From positions 186,001-250,000 of the forward strand of contig JAEUWP010000145.1 of assembly GCA_018524725.1 (NCBI GenBank): a stretch of 64,000 nt of DNA, given 5' to 3'. Shown here piece after piece: positions 12,532 through 25,464 of the stretch. The position numbers and the translations under genes are program-made. This DNA is from Podaxis mareebaensis. Taxonomy: Eukaryota > Basidiomycota > Agaricomycetes > Agaricales > Agaricaceae. A model generated the notes under the pieces. It saw only the letters and a program-made list of their open reading frames with translations, had not been told where the DNA came from and did no database searches. The stretch's first letter is position 1. Every line of letters starts with the position of its first letter.

Positions 12532-14070
12532 ATGGGAACCAAACACATGCATCCATCATCTCATCCTCGTTGTGCGGAGATGCAGGAGGTCGCCTGTTTA
12601 CAGTGTGGCTCTCGTAGCCAGGCCCCGTCGCGCGAAGTATCCCATAGATCGGTAGAAGAAGAGATCGAGTTCATCAATCGAGAATCCGAACGACTTGACG
12701 ATCATATCCGCCAGCTCTGCGAGAAACGGGCACAACTTCGGCGGCGCCTCAACGATATCCAATCTTCTGCCAGAGTACTGCCGCCTGAAACTCTCTCAAT
12801 TATATTTCAACATGCCTGTGCCTCATCCAACGCTCCCAGCCCCATTGAATATCGGCGCCAAATCAACGTCAGCCCATTAATCCGTTTTGGTGCCGTTTGC
12901 TCGCTTTGGCGGCAAACCGTGTGGTCAACACCTGCGTTATGGACTACTATAATTGCGGATGTTTGCTTAAAAACAGCAAAGTCCAACGTAGCCATCCTTG
13001 ACATATGTTTCCGCAATGTTGGAACACTGCCATTATCCCTCGACCTCTGCTTCCTCGAGGAAGACCTTCTGTCATGGGGTGATACCCCGATCCCCATTCA
13101 GCCCATCACTGATCTCGTCTTCAACAGAGAAAATGCCGAAAAAGTCAGATCTCTTCGACTACAAGATCCCCCTCGTGGGTGGATTCGCCTTCTCTCCAAT
13201 GGTGGATTTGAGAACCTCGAGGTTTTTCAATTGAAGGGCGTTACTTCAGCTGTTAATGGGCTGAACATCACACTACCCAATTTGCCGGGTGTTCATCGGC
13301 TGTCCGTAGGCGATATGTGGCATAACATCACTATCCCCTCGGCTGATACCATAACGACTTTGGACCTCCCTAATACGAGCATTGGTGTCGGCGTAGGAAT
13401 TTTCATCCAGTGCACCAACCTGATTGAATGCCACTTTCATGTCGATAATCCTGACTTTACCATTGAGGGAGCTGCCATCAACTCTCCTGTCACCTTTTCC
13501 CGTCTAACTCGTCTCACGTGGCCGTTTTCTGTCGGACGGAGCAATGAATCTCTTTTCCGTCATATTCGTTTACCTGTTCTGCAACAATTGCGACTCTCTT
13601 GTCCTTTGAGAGACTCCTTTCCTCCAGCGACACTCGATGCGCTACAAGGCTTCTTAAGCCGCCTACCATCGACTCTTTCAGTCCTCGAGTTAGACCGTTG
13701 GTCATGCCCTGGGGACAACATACGCCGGCTCTTCATGCAACTGCCAAGCTCTATCAAAGAGCTATCTTTAATTGACTGCTTTCAGAGCTTCACCCCTAAC
13801 CTCTTGCGCGCTTTGACACCCGAACAAGGAGGAGTGAACAGTCTCCCCATATTAGAGAAGCTGTACATGTCGAGCGTGTTGAAGGCATGTTTACCGTTCA
13901 TCGTAGAGATGGTGGAGAGAAGGCAGGGGGGTGCCAATCCACAGCTGGAGCTCGTGTTGCCGCAACCTATAGGTGGTCATTCGGCTGTGGCTGAGAGGCT
14001 TGAGGCTTTGGCTCGAGTCCAGGGTCGTCAATTCAAGTTGACATACATTGAATCCAAGTCCAGATTGTGA
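12532..14070 (+). CDS. F-box-like protein with LRR-like C-terminal half (paralogue 1)
   Basis: Probable substrate-receptor subunit of an SCF-type ubiquitin ligase. It is uninterrupted, 512 residues from the ATG at 12532 (A at -3, G at +4); the in-frame ATG at 12580 is the alternative. Order: N-terminal CxxCG knuckle (CLQCG), a short coiled coil (about residues 45-80, RQLCEKRAQLRRRLNDI), the F-box core RVLPPETLSIIFQHA, the family segment AVCSLWRQTVWSTPALW, then a long region of irregular leucine-rich repeats. It has the same architecture as the genes at 27877 and 29868. Such families are greatly expanded in Agaricomycetes. The target is not predictable. Confidence 0.85.
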   Translation: MGTKHMHPSSHPRCAEMQEVACLQCGSRSQAPSREVSHRSVEEEIEFINRESERLDDHIRQLCEKRAQLRRRLNDIQSSARVLPPETLSIIFQHACASSNAPSPIEYRRQINVSPLIRFGAVCSLWRQTVWSTPALWTTIIADVCLKTAKSNVAILDICFRNVGTLPLSLDLCFLEEDLLSWGDTPIPIQPITDLVFNRENAEKVRSLRLQDPPRGWIRLLSNGGFENLEVFQLKGVTSAVNGLNITLPNLPGVHRLSVGDMWHNITIPSADTITTLDLPNTSIGVGVGIFIQCTNLIECHFHVDNPDFTIEGAAINSPVTFSRLTRLTWPFSVGRSNESLFRHIRLPVLQQLRLSCPLRDSFPPATLDALQGFLSRLPSTLSVLELDRWSCPGDNIRRLFMQLPSSIKELSLIDCFQSFTPNLLRALTPEQGGVNSLPILEKLYMSSVLKACLPFIVEMVERRQGGANPQLELVLPQPIGGHSAVAERLEALARVQGRQFKLTYIESKSRL

Positions 14071-14569
14071 TTGCACTGTGTTTAGTTACATACTTGTCGG
14101 AGAAGGGAATACAAGCCAATCGATATGGTGCACAATTAGCCTCGAAGGAGACGCGGAGAAAGCAGCGTGACGCATCAATGTGACAAACACCGTGGGTTCC
14201 GGACCTCTGGCTACATAGTTTCTGCCTTCATCTTCAGCGGCCTTGTTTTCTTATTTTTCGTTGTTAGAATTATGGATACCCAATCCCCCGCGTCACGTAC
14301 AACTCAGGTGAAGACCTCAAGAACTGAGCGAGGAGAAAAGGAAGATAGAGGCAAAGTATGTCCATCAATCTCTAAGTCAAAGAAACTTTCTGTTGCTTGG
14401 ATTCGCTTCATACTGACTTCATTTCCGCTGGTCATCGACCTCTCTAGAATCACTCGACGCATAGGAGTACACGATATAAAGAGAAGTGAGGATTCAGTCT
14501 TCTCGTCCCTCCCTTCCACGACACACCTTCCTGTGAGTTTGTGCTGAATCTGTTGTTGGTTTCGTCGTC
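14071..14569. other. intergenic region and promoter of the next gene
   Basis: An ATG-led frame at 14272 could be an upstream exon, but no splice phase connects it to the following coding exons. The TATA box at 14475 lies between them, so it was left out. Confidence 0.45.
14475..14480 (+). promoter_or_regulatory. TATA box of the coiled-coil/proline-rich gene
   Basis: TATAAA lies 95 nt upstream of the ATG at 14570; no other ATG occurs between them. Confidence 0.4.
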
Positions 14570-15211
14570 ATGGACAAAAGGTACCAAGTAATGAGGGAAA
14601 GATTCGAGAGAGTGAATGCGGTGGGCTTTTCCTCCTCTATCATATCCTGTTTTGTGTTCTCTGATTTTGAGCTTGACGTCAGGTCAAGGAAGCGTACCAA
14701 CGCGATCTGGAGCTTGCGAACGCCAAAATCCGGAAAATCCAAGAAGAAAATGAGTGTGTAATCTGTGCTCATTCATATATAATTCTAGCTCATCATTTGG
14801 TTCGTTAGCCTCCTCCTGGATGCGATGCTTGCGAATCCACCACCATCCTTAATTCCTTCGGCGGTACCCCACTCTAAACACTACCAGTCACCCATAACAC
14901 CTCACCCTGCTGCCCCCTCACAAGGCTACATGCCGAACCAAACACAATATCAGTCAGCACCTCCCCTTCCCCCACCTCCTGTGTACCAACATCCCCCGAG
15001 GTCTGAGCATCATGACCCCGCCCACCCACCACCACCGCCTCCGCACGGCTACCATTACTCACATCCGCCACCTCCGAGACAATATCAATATCCCCCGTAT
15101 GCTGCGAACGATGGGAGGGAAGGCGGGGCTGGTCCTGGACATCATTACCCGAGTAGCATCGGCAGTAGTAGGTCGAGAGGACCGCCACCTGATGTAGGTT
15201 TTCGTGAATGA
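14570..15211 (+). CDS. small coiled-coil, proline-rich protein; resembles an INO80-complex subunit of the Ies3 type
   Basis: Three exons (14570-14620, 14683-14753, 14809-15211) join to 174 residues. Residues 1-55 form a charged helix with heptads (KRYQVMRERFERV, then ANAKIRKIQEENDLLLDAML). The rest is low-complexity Pro/His/Tyr/Gly. A KYR/KRY...EENDxLLDxLL helix is what I remember of fungal Ies3-type INO80 subunits, which would make this a nuclear chromatin-remodelling factor. That assignment rests on a short helix only. The second intron splits the Asp codon of ENDLLL, and splicing restores the motif, which supports the model. The start is fixed by the TATA position. Confidence 0.6.
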
Positions 15212-16738
15212 AGCTTAGTTTGAGCGCTTATTAGTTGATGTCCACGTGTAGCACGACTTGCAAGCGGACGCTGCGTATACATTACGACCGGCTTATCCAA
15301 GAGTGACTTGAGTCTATGCAGATTGATTCCACTGTCTATTTGTACAAATACTAGACTGATATTGACTCGCTATGCCGCTTAACCATTGTCATCAACACGT
15401 CGCAATTGAAATTGAGCAATAGGCCCATATCGTCTCTATTACAAATGGCGTCAAAAATAGTTGGGATACCTGCAGAGAACAATAGCGAGGGCTTATCGAT
15501 AAATATCCAGTGGTCCGGTGGCTTGATAGCACAGAAATTCCAGTGTCATCGCGAAGTGGTTTAGACTCAACCACTTTCGTGACCCATGAATCAAAATCAA
15601 CAAGATAACTCGACAGAGAATTGTATATTGATACCCAACACAAGCACAAATCCGACTTAAATGTAAGCTTTGAATCAGAATACGACTATAAAAGGGAGCA
15701 AGAATACAAATTTAAAGGGGAATGAAACCACATATATAGAAGAGAAAGGGAATACGAATGTAGGAGGGAAAAAGTGTTCAAATAAAAAAGGGGTAAAGTC
15801 TTTGAGTGCTAAACTCGGAAAGGCAATAAGTGTTCATTTATGGGATAATGTGGGGGGCAGACTTCTAGCAGTCAGATCCAGTCAGAGGACACCCAATGTA
15901 TGACTTTACTCTTCCCATGTCCGAAAACGTACTGTCCGCCTGAGCCTGTGGACGTTGGCTTGGAATACAAAGGCATGGATAGGTGCTTAATTGGACCGCC
16001 CCATTACGGGGTTCGGCGGAAATCTGAGATCGTGACATCGACAGAACAGGCGACCGCTGACACACAGATGATACATATAGACCCACATTTTATGGAGAGA
16101 GAACATCTGGGAAGAGGAGCTGACTAGAGCCGCAGCTGTTGAGGATCCAGAAGACGTCTTGATTGATAAGGTTAAAAGATGCAGTGGTAGGGTAGACGAA
16201 CCTTATTGTCTGGCCATCATACGCCAATACAGACTGGTCCTGAAAACCCAGAAATCTGTATACAGGACCGTAGCAGTCCCCACATTAACGTACACCCATG
16301 GTCTGAGAATGCACGTTATTTAGGTGTTCCCATCGGAGTGTCATCCAAGCAACTAGAGTAGAGGCAGAGTTCCTTGGCATGTTCTGAGTCTTCCATAAGT
16401 CTAGCAATGGTGTGCCATCGTAGAGCCGTGCTTCCGGATTAGACCTAGGTTCCGATTCTAGCATGAGTAGAGAGAGCTAAGGCATTCCGAAATCGGGGAT
16501 GGGAAAACCGACGGGGTTGGCAGGTACAGCGGGGGGGGGGGGGGGGGGCTATCGGGGAATTTTGACACAGAATGTTCGTGTTATGGTTGAGCTAATTGTG
16601 ATGGCAGCAGTCGGTTTCGTTCCCGTGTCTTCTTGATTCGTTTATCAGACAACATAGGATCTCGTGGCCAATCTCCGGAGACACTAGGAGCTCAAGAATA
16701 AGCAACGATGAAAACACGCGATATGACCCGGGAGGAAA
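15212..16738. other. no recognisable gene; contains a poly(G) run
   Basis: Only short ORFs occur, none with a motif. A low-GC, lysine/asparagine-coding stretch at 15670-15900 is probably non-coding. The region ends next to a NACHT relic and may contain more decayed sequence of the same locus. Confidence 0.4.
16531..16548. repeat. homopolymer of 18 G
   Basis: Eighteen consecutive G in otherwise mixed-composition DNA. It could form a G-quadruplex, and the length may be a sequencing or assembly estimate. Confidence 0.9.
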
Positions 16739-17008
16739 CTACGGTGCGGGGTCGGGACGACCGAAGAAAGCCCAGAGAAAGGGCGTGTTTCCACTCCGAA
16801 TAGATGTTGCGATCATTTCGAGCATTTCGCATTGGGTTTCAATCCCTAAACTTTCATCGAGACCACCGACGACGATCCCGCGCCTCCATGCGCTCCTCCC
16901 GTAGTCGAGGTTCTTGAAAGCTCTGATAGAAAAGTCCTGTAATTGATGTATTATAACTTTCGAGAAGAGGATAGCCGCTACGCGCTTCCCGATCGAAGTT
17001 ATTGCCAT
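16739..17008 (-). pseudogene. relic of a NACHT-domain (fungal NLR-type) protein
   Basis: The minus-strand frame encodes a piece that matches the Walker-B/sensor part of Agaricomycete NACHT proteins as I know them. It has a hydrophobic strand followed by GLDES (GLDEC in active members), then QCEMLEMIATSIR and TPFLWAFFGRPDP (usually FLWAFFSRPEP). In the expected position of the conserved strand residue there is VVGGLDE instead of VIDGLDE. No P-loop or repeat domain is found upstream or downstream in frame, and stops bracket the piece. It is therefore read as a degraded fragment of an intracellular NLR-like receptor. A weakly similar continuation (SPEIGHEI) appears in another frame just downstream, suggesting a frameshift. 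Confidence 0.55.
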
Positions 17009-18281
17009 ATCAATGGAGCTTTGGTGGTGATTAGGTGGGAGTGGGGTGTAGAGCTCCTAGGTGGTGTTCCAGTCGACGGGATTTTTGCGAGCGCCGAAGG
17101 CTGATATCTTGGCGGTAGACGGAAGAACCACAAAACGCCTCTGTTATAGATTCCTTAAGAGCGACTGTAGGCTTCCATGGCATTCGTCACGTCGGCATTG
17201 GGGACACGACAGAAAAGTAATCTACTGACATCGTCCTTTCTTCCGTTCACAGAACTCTGTTATCGTCAAGTGAGAGAAATGGTTGGTCAATTGTCGGTCG
17301 TTGAGCGCAACACTATGACTGTCTAGCAGAATCCCGCCGGTCATGGTGATAGTACAAAGCAGGGTGCCAGAGGACTTCTTAGGCGCTAATCCTCACTGCT
17401 AATTGATTGATTGGCCTCTTACCACCGCCCCAAGCTGCGACCTGTCCAGCACCAGTACTAGTTTTAGAGCAGTTGTGCCTACGGGCACAAGTAACAAGAC
17501 CCAACCTCCTGGAGTGTCTAGATTTTTAAATCGCGTCCACACCAGAAGTGGGCGCCCAGACTAAGGAACGCCATGCCCTAGTTCGTTGAACCGAATGGTG
17601 TTCCCTGTTTCCATAGCGTACCCCAGACCTCTCGGTTGGTTGGGAGGTTTGTACCTAATAACCCAACGCATCGGCTCCTATACAGTCCTTGTTCACCGAA
17701 ACCACGACTGAATTGGCAAAGGATGCGAGTCGATGGCTCAGGTACACCCCCACGTCCCAGCGCCCACATGATTTTGCAGCCATGTCAACGGTTGGGCCGG
17801 CGTCAAGCGCGTTACATCAGGTCCAACTTCCAAGTCCTAAAGCACGCGAAAAAAAGGGTATCTGCTAATACGACATAGGGGCAGAGGTAAAATACACGCA
17901 AAGTTCGCCGTTTCCAGGATAAATCTATGTCCAATAGCGTCTATAGTGACATAATGAACGTATGCGGACAAACCCAAAGAACGAGAGACTTAGGGAGTAA
18001 ATCCTTAGGAACAGATGCTCCACCCGCCGCTCTCCAAGTAAACGTGCCATTGATTTTAAAGCGGGCCAGCATGGAACAACACCGAGATAGGAAAAGAGGG
18101 CACTAGCTCCGCCGTAAAGGCATTTGTGTAGATGAGTGTAAGATGTTGATCACCGAAAGGAGCCGAAAGTGCAGCCACTTGCTGTGCCCCCAGCCCAGAA
18201 TCAATCAATGAACGCCCCCGCCCCACATACACTGGCATCTCCGTGATCGTCTCGCCTCACCCCGCAAGAACCGTCTATGGA
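17009..18281. other. no recognisable gene
   Basis: Short ORFs only. It lies between the NACHT relic and the 3' end of the membrane protein gene. No terminal repeats were noticed. Confidence 0.45.
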
Positions 18282-19794
18282 TCATGCGAGACTATCCCTC
18301 CACCCCGGTGTAACCGGCGCCGACCTCCCGCTACCGACCATCCCAACATTCCCAGTACCAATATTTCCAGCCCCACGCGAGTCGGCACGCGAAGCACCTC
18401 TTGAAGTTACAGGACTTGTACTCGCCCGAGGACCAGCGTTTTGATCCGCCGCCATCGATCTCACCCACTTCCTCTTCGGTCGCCGCCACCTATACCACAA
18501 AAACCCGAGTGCAGCGATACTCGTTAAACCCAGACCTAGACCGACAGTAACACCAACTGCGATTGCGATGTTTGAGCGTCTGGCTGAAGAGGTCCCTGAG
18601 ACGGGTTGGTTAGCGCTGCTATTTGGGTTTGCGGGGGATGGCCGTGTGGCGGTGGATGATGTTGAGGCTGGTGTGAAGATTGGTGGAGAGGAGGAGGGCG
18701 GGAGCGTCATTGTTGGGAGAGTTGGGATCGTTGATACTACACTGTTGTGGGGATGAGTCCGGGGAGTGTGGTGACGTTGAGATGGCGATATGCCAGATGA
18801 TCAATACCGTGACATGATGCATATGTGTGGTATAGAAGATTAACAGTTGGATAGGCGTTAGCTATGCTTCGCTGGTGACGAATACTAGCGGATAGACGTA
18901 CGTAGCATTGGGGATAGTGATAATCATTGATGTAAGTACAAGCTCACGAGGGGTATCATTTGGAAGAAACGTAAGGGCGAACGTGGAAATGGATGGTTGT
19001 ACAAGGTTGAGAATTGATGCAGAACCGAGGCTTGAGTCAAATATCGCGGAGATCGTGGTTCCATTTGTCGTTACTGTGATATTAGCTTGAGCATTTGACG
19101 TTGGTGATGTGAAAAGGTATAACGCCGAAGCTAGGTAGAACAAGCTGTATGTCAGAACCCCGACATTCACGAGCATCAAAAAAGAAGATCGAAATAGAAA
19201 ACAAGAGGTGTTAATAGCCACAACATTATGCCTTCGGAGAGAGAATGAACAGGTGGTGATGAGAACAACAACGTCCTTTATGGAAGATCATCAACACTTT
19301 AGTGGCCGAGGACGGGGAATGATGCATGATACAGCACCAGACGTGGAAAATGAAAACGAAAACGAAGTCTTCTATGATAGACCGTGGCAAAAATAGACGT
19401 ACCGCGAAATTGGAAAAACATCTGGGGGACGATCTCGCCCGTGGCCTGGTTTGGGCCTGTCGTGGATACTGTTCGTGGCCCACCCTCTTGTCTAATTACC
19501 CTAGATGTGGAAAGCCGCGTTAGACGCGCCTAGATAATAGTGGATTGCGGAATAGTGCACGCACCAGCCGCCATTACATCCTGCTGGGCCAGATAAGGGT
19601 GTACTTTGGTCACAGAGGAAAGGAGTATAGATGATCTGAGGAAGGTCTAGAGGTATCGTCATGTTTCGTGTGGCATTTGGAGATTGTGTGAGTGTTTGCG
19701 CGGGGAAGAATAGAAGGACGAATAAGAGTGCATATTGTAACAGTCCAGATGAGGCCACGAGGAACGTGCGGGGGTAAGAGCAAGTTGGCACCAT
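18282..19794 (-). CDS. type I single-pass membrane protein with secreted Ser/Thr-rich stalk
   Basis: Function unknown; architecture of a cell-surface sensor or anchor. Four exons (19794-19565, 19500-19403, 19130-18902, 18741-18282) join in frame to 338 residues. Residues 1-35 are a signal peptide (LLQYALLFVLLFF). The extracellular part has several N-glycosylation sequons (NAT, NMT, NIT, NGT), two cysteines near residues 60-73 (FLCDQS, GCNGGW) and a beta-rich segment (FQFRASALYLFTSP). A Ser/Thr/Pro stalk follows. The transmembrane helix is at about 235-258 (IAIAVGVTVGLGLGLTSIAAL), followed by a basic stop-transfer WYRWRRPKRKW and a Ser/Gly-rich cytoplasmic tail. It is not closely similar to the two mucin-like genes at 41684 and 63152, which lack a signal peptide. 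Confidence 0.8.
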
Positions 19795-21043
19795 TCACGA
19801 TGGAGTGTGGCCAACGTGACATCCAATGCAAAGTGAGTAAAGGTTAAGCGGGGGCTCCAGGTTTCAAAAAGTCGGCTTGTCAAAAGTGCCTGGAGGCCAA
19901 GGCAACGAGAAGCCGGGAAGTAGCCGGGGTAGGAACAGCGGATTTCCTTGACAGTATTAGCGAGCGAGCGTCGCCAGGGTACTCGCGGATGAGTGTGTTA
20001 TGGAAGGAAGGAAGGAAAGGGGGAAGCTAGTACTACTACCGCTGGACGACCTGCGTACTATGTACCAGCTTCGGAGAAGTGGGAGGATCAAGACCAGAGG
20101 AGAACAATCAGAAGTCGAAGGAGGACATGTCGTGGCATGTTCTCGGGGTTTAAGTAATTTTGGGCGGCTGAGTTTATGGACTTCATATGACGGAATAGGG
20201 AAGTCGTTTCCAAGGGCAACTCCGCATTGGGACCTCGACCGGATGCTTGGTTTGAGGGTTTTGATCAGATTGGTGTTAGAAGGATGGATCGGTCAGTCAG
20301 CCAGATGCTTGCATATAGATAGACGCCTCGCATTTGCCAGCCAAAAACGTCCCCTCTGCGATCGGCATAGGGCGGGAATACTATACTCGGGAGTTGGTAG
20401 AGGTGGGAGGCAGAAGGTGTGGGAGGATGAGAGCCGCATGACCCCGTCAAGAACGGTTCGGGAGCAGAACCGGGGCTGGAATAGACTGTGATATTTTCGT
20501 GTGATAGATGTTTGTTTGCACACGAAATGGCTTGGGACAACGTGCTGTCGGAGGCTGTTGGGTGCTTGGCCATAAGCACTCAAATTGGAATTCATGCCCA
20601 GAAAGGTATTTACTTACCTGGTCCTATTTATGACCCTGGATTCCCCAATTCAGAGCCATGAAACGTAGGAGTAGTTTGGGAGACCAAGTAGATTCTAATC
20701 ATGGAACCTGAAGGCCTCAGACCCGGGGAAGGGAGCTGAATGTAGCACTTCTGCCTGCAGCCATACTGGAATGGAAAATGTACATCAAGTTGAGGCGACA
20801 GCTGATCGTCTGAGACTGCCCCGCGAGTCATTTGATCAGAAGGAAGCGTGATAATTTCTTAACAAGTACGATTGAAGTATACTCGACCGCGATGGGAGCC
20901 GACAGATCCCAGCAGTTGCGAAAAACAACCCAGATGTATTCTGGGCTATTTTGGGTCACCCTGATGATAAGATAAGACGGAGGTAGGATCACAGGCACGT
21001 GCGGAGCAACTTAATTACTCTCATAACTTGGACACGACTTTCG
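19795..21043. other. intergenic region
   Basis: A 163-codon plus-strand ORF (20000-20491) and overlapping minus-strand ORFs are rich in Arg/Gly/Leu and have no motif; they were judged non-coding. A short GGAA repeat lies near 20000. The last part serves as the promoter for the tubulin cofactor gene. Confidence 0.5.
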
Positions 21044-21959
21044 ATGTCGGGTGTACTGAATATCTTTGTCATTTCTCCAGACACACGCTCGGAACGACGG
21101 GTTGAACCGTACTGGACGGTTCAACAACTCAAGGTATGATATAGACAGGTGCGGGATCAGAATTGACATGTTTTCCTTTAAGGATAAGCTTGAGGTTATC
21201 ACTGGAATACCGTCTTCAAATCAGCGGATCCTCCTCCTCGAGTCAGAGGGAAGTCACAATGTCCTGGCTCAGCTATCAGACAACTCCAAGGAGCTTTCAG
21301 AATATGGATTGCGCGATTGGCAGGTTCTCAAGGTAGGCGATCGCGTAATGGCTGCACGGGTGCCGGGGAGACTGATCGTGTCAGGTTGAGGATACCAACC
21401 CGTCGGCGTCATTCACCGGGCAGCTGTCCGATTTGTCACAAGTGGAAAAATTCGAGCTGAGCGACGCGGAGTACGCAAAGCGACAAGGTGAATATTTATG
21501 AACGGTATTAGTTGCAAAATTCTAACCCGTGCTAGACAGTGTCCTAGCATACAAAAAGCGAAATAAAGTCGGGCGATTTGCTGAGACAAACAAGGGGGCT
21601 GAGGATGAACCAGCGCCGTTGCCGATCAACATCCCGATCGGGGCGCGGTGCGAAGTTGAGTCAGCGGAGCCAGGTTTTAGCAAACGAGGAACCGTGCGCT
21701 TCGTTGGTCAGACCAAGTTCAGCAAGGGGACGTGGGTGGGTATCGAATACGATGAGCCTTTCGGAAAGAACGATGGATCGTGAGTGTTGTTCAGTTCTCT
21801 GCTTGTTGAGGTGTTGATTCATAGCTGCTACGCAGAGTGCAAGGGGTGCGATATTTCGAGTGCCGACAGAATTATGGGGTCTTTGTGCGGCCTGACAAAG
21901 TGCGAGTGGGTGACTATCCAGTGGAGGAGATTAACTTAGACGAGGATGAGGAGATGTGA
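21044..21959 (+). CDS. tubulin-folding cofactor B (ubiquitin-like plus CAP-Gly domains)
   Basis: Cytosolic chaperone that binds alpha-tubulin during tubulin heterodimer assembly and, with cofactor E, heterodimer dissociation (yeast Alf1p, mammalian TBCB). Five exons (21044-21133, 21183-21332, 21385-21487, 21536-21779, 21836-21959) give 236 residues. Residues 1-90 form the ubiquitin-like domain ([26 protein letters not shown]). The linker has a coiled-coil-like [11 protein letters not shown]. The CAP-Gly domain occupies about 155-225 with [30 protein letters not shown] and [17 protein letters not shown], close to the canonical GKNDG motif. The acidic C-terminus (DEDEEM) fits the family, whose acidic tail regulates binding. 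It is followed 225 nt downstream by Cdc48 on the same strand. Confidence 0.95.
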
Positions 21960-22184
21960 AAAATACAATGTGTCTGTAACATAAGAAAATTGCGGTAGAG
22001 GTGACTGGAATAGAATCATATCGAAGACAGCGGAAGACCGCACGTGGTGTGGTGGGGTGAATTTGGCTGTGTTGTGGCATCGCCTGCATATCAGGACGCG
22101 TGTCCCCTCCTTTCTTATCCTTATATTACACCGAGCCTCTGCTCGACCAAAACTCTTCATCCACAACCACCACCCCCTACAACC

Positions 22185-25180
<2,996 letters not shown>

Positions 25181-25464
25181 TGACGGTCGATGTATTTTCT
25201 TAGTTGTTTCATTCCTTTCTCATTGCTATTAGTGTAACATATCAGAAGCATCGGCATGGTTTGTGCAATAGACTCGCGCGAATGACGTTGAGAACTGGTT
25301 TAAATGACGATGAGTGAAGACTGAAGCACTTGAAATTCTGGATGTGATCGCCGGAGACTAAAAAGGAGTAGTACGGGCACGTGGTCTGATGTCCCATTAA
25401 TCCACAGCCCCTCCGGTCTCCCTTGTCTATTTCTTCTTCCTCTTATCTTTCCTCCTCTCCTCTA

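Noticed and set aside
14272..14360. Upstream coding exon for the coiled-coil/proline-rich gene
   Set aside because: No acceptor gives the right phase, and the TATA box lies downstream of it.
20000..20491. 163-codon plus-strand ORF as a gene
   Set aside because: No motif, Arg/Gly-rich chance composition, overlapped by equally long minus-strand ORFs.
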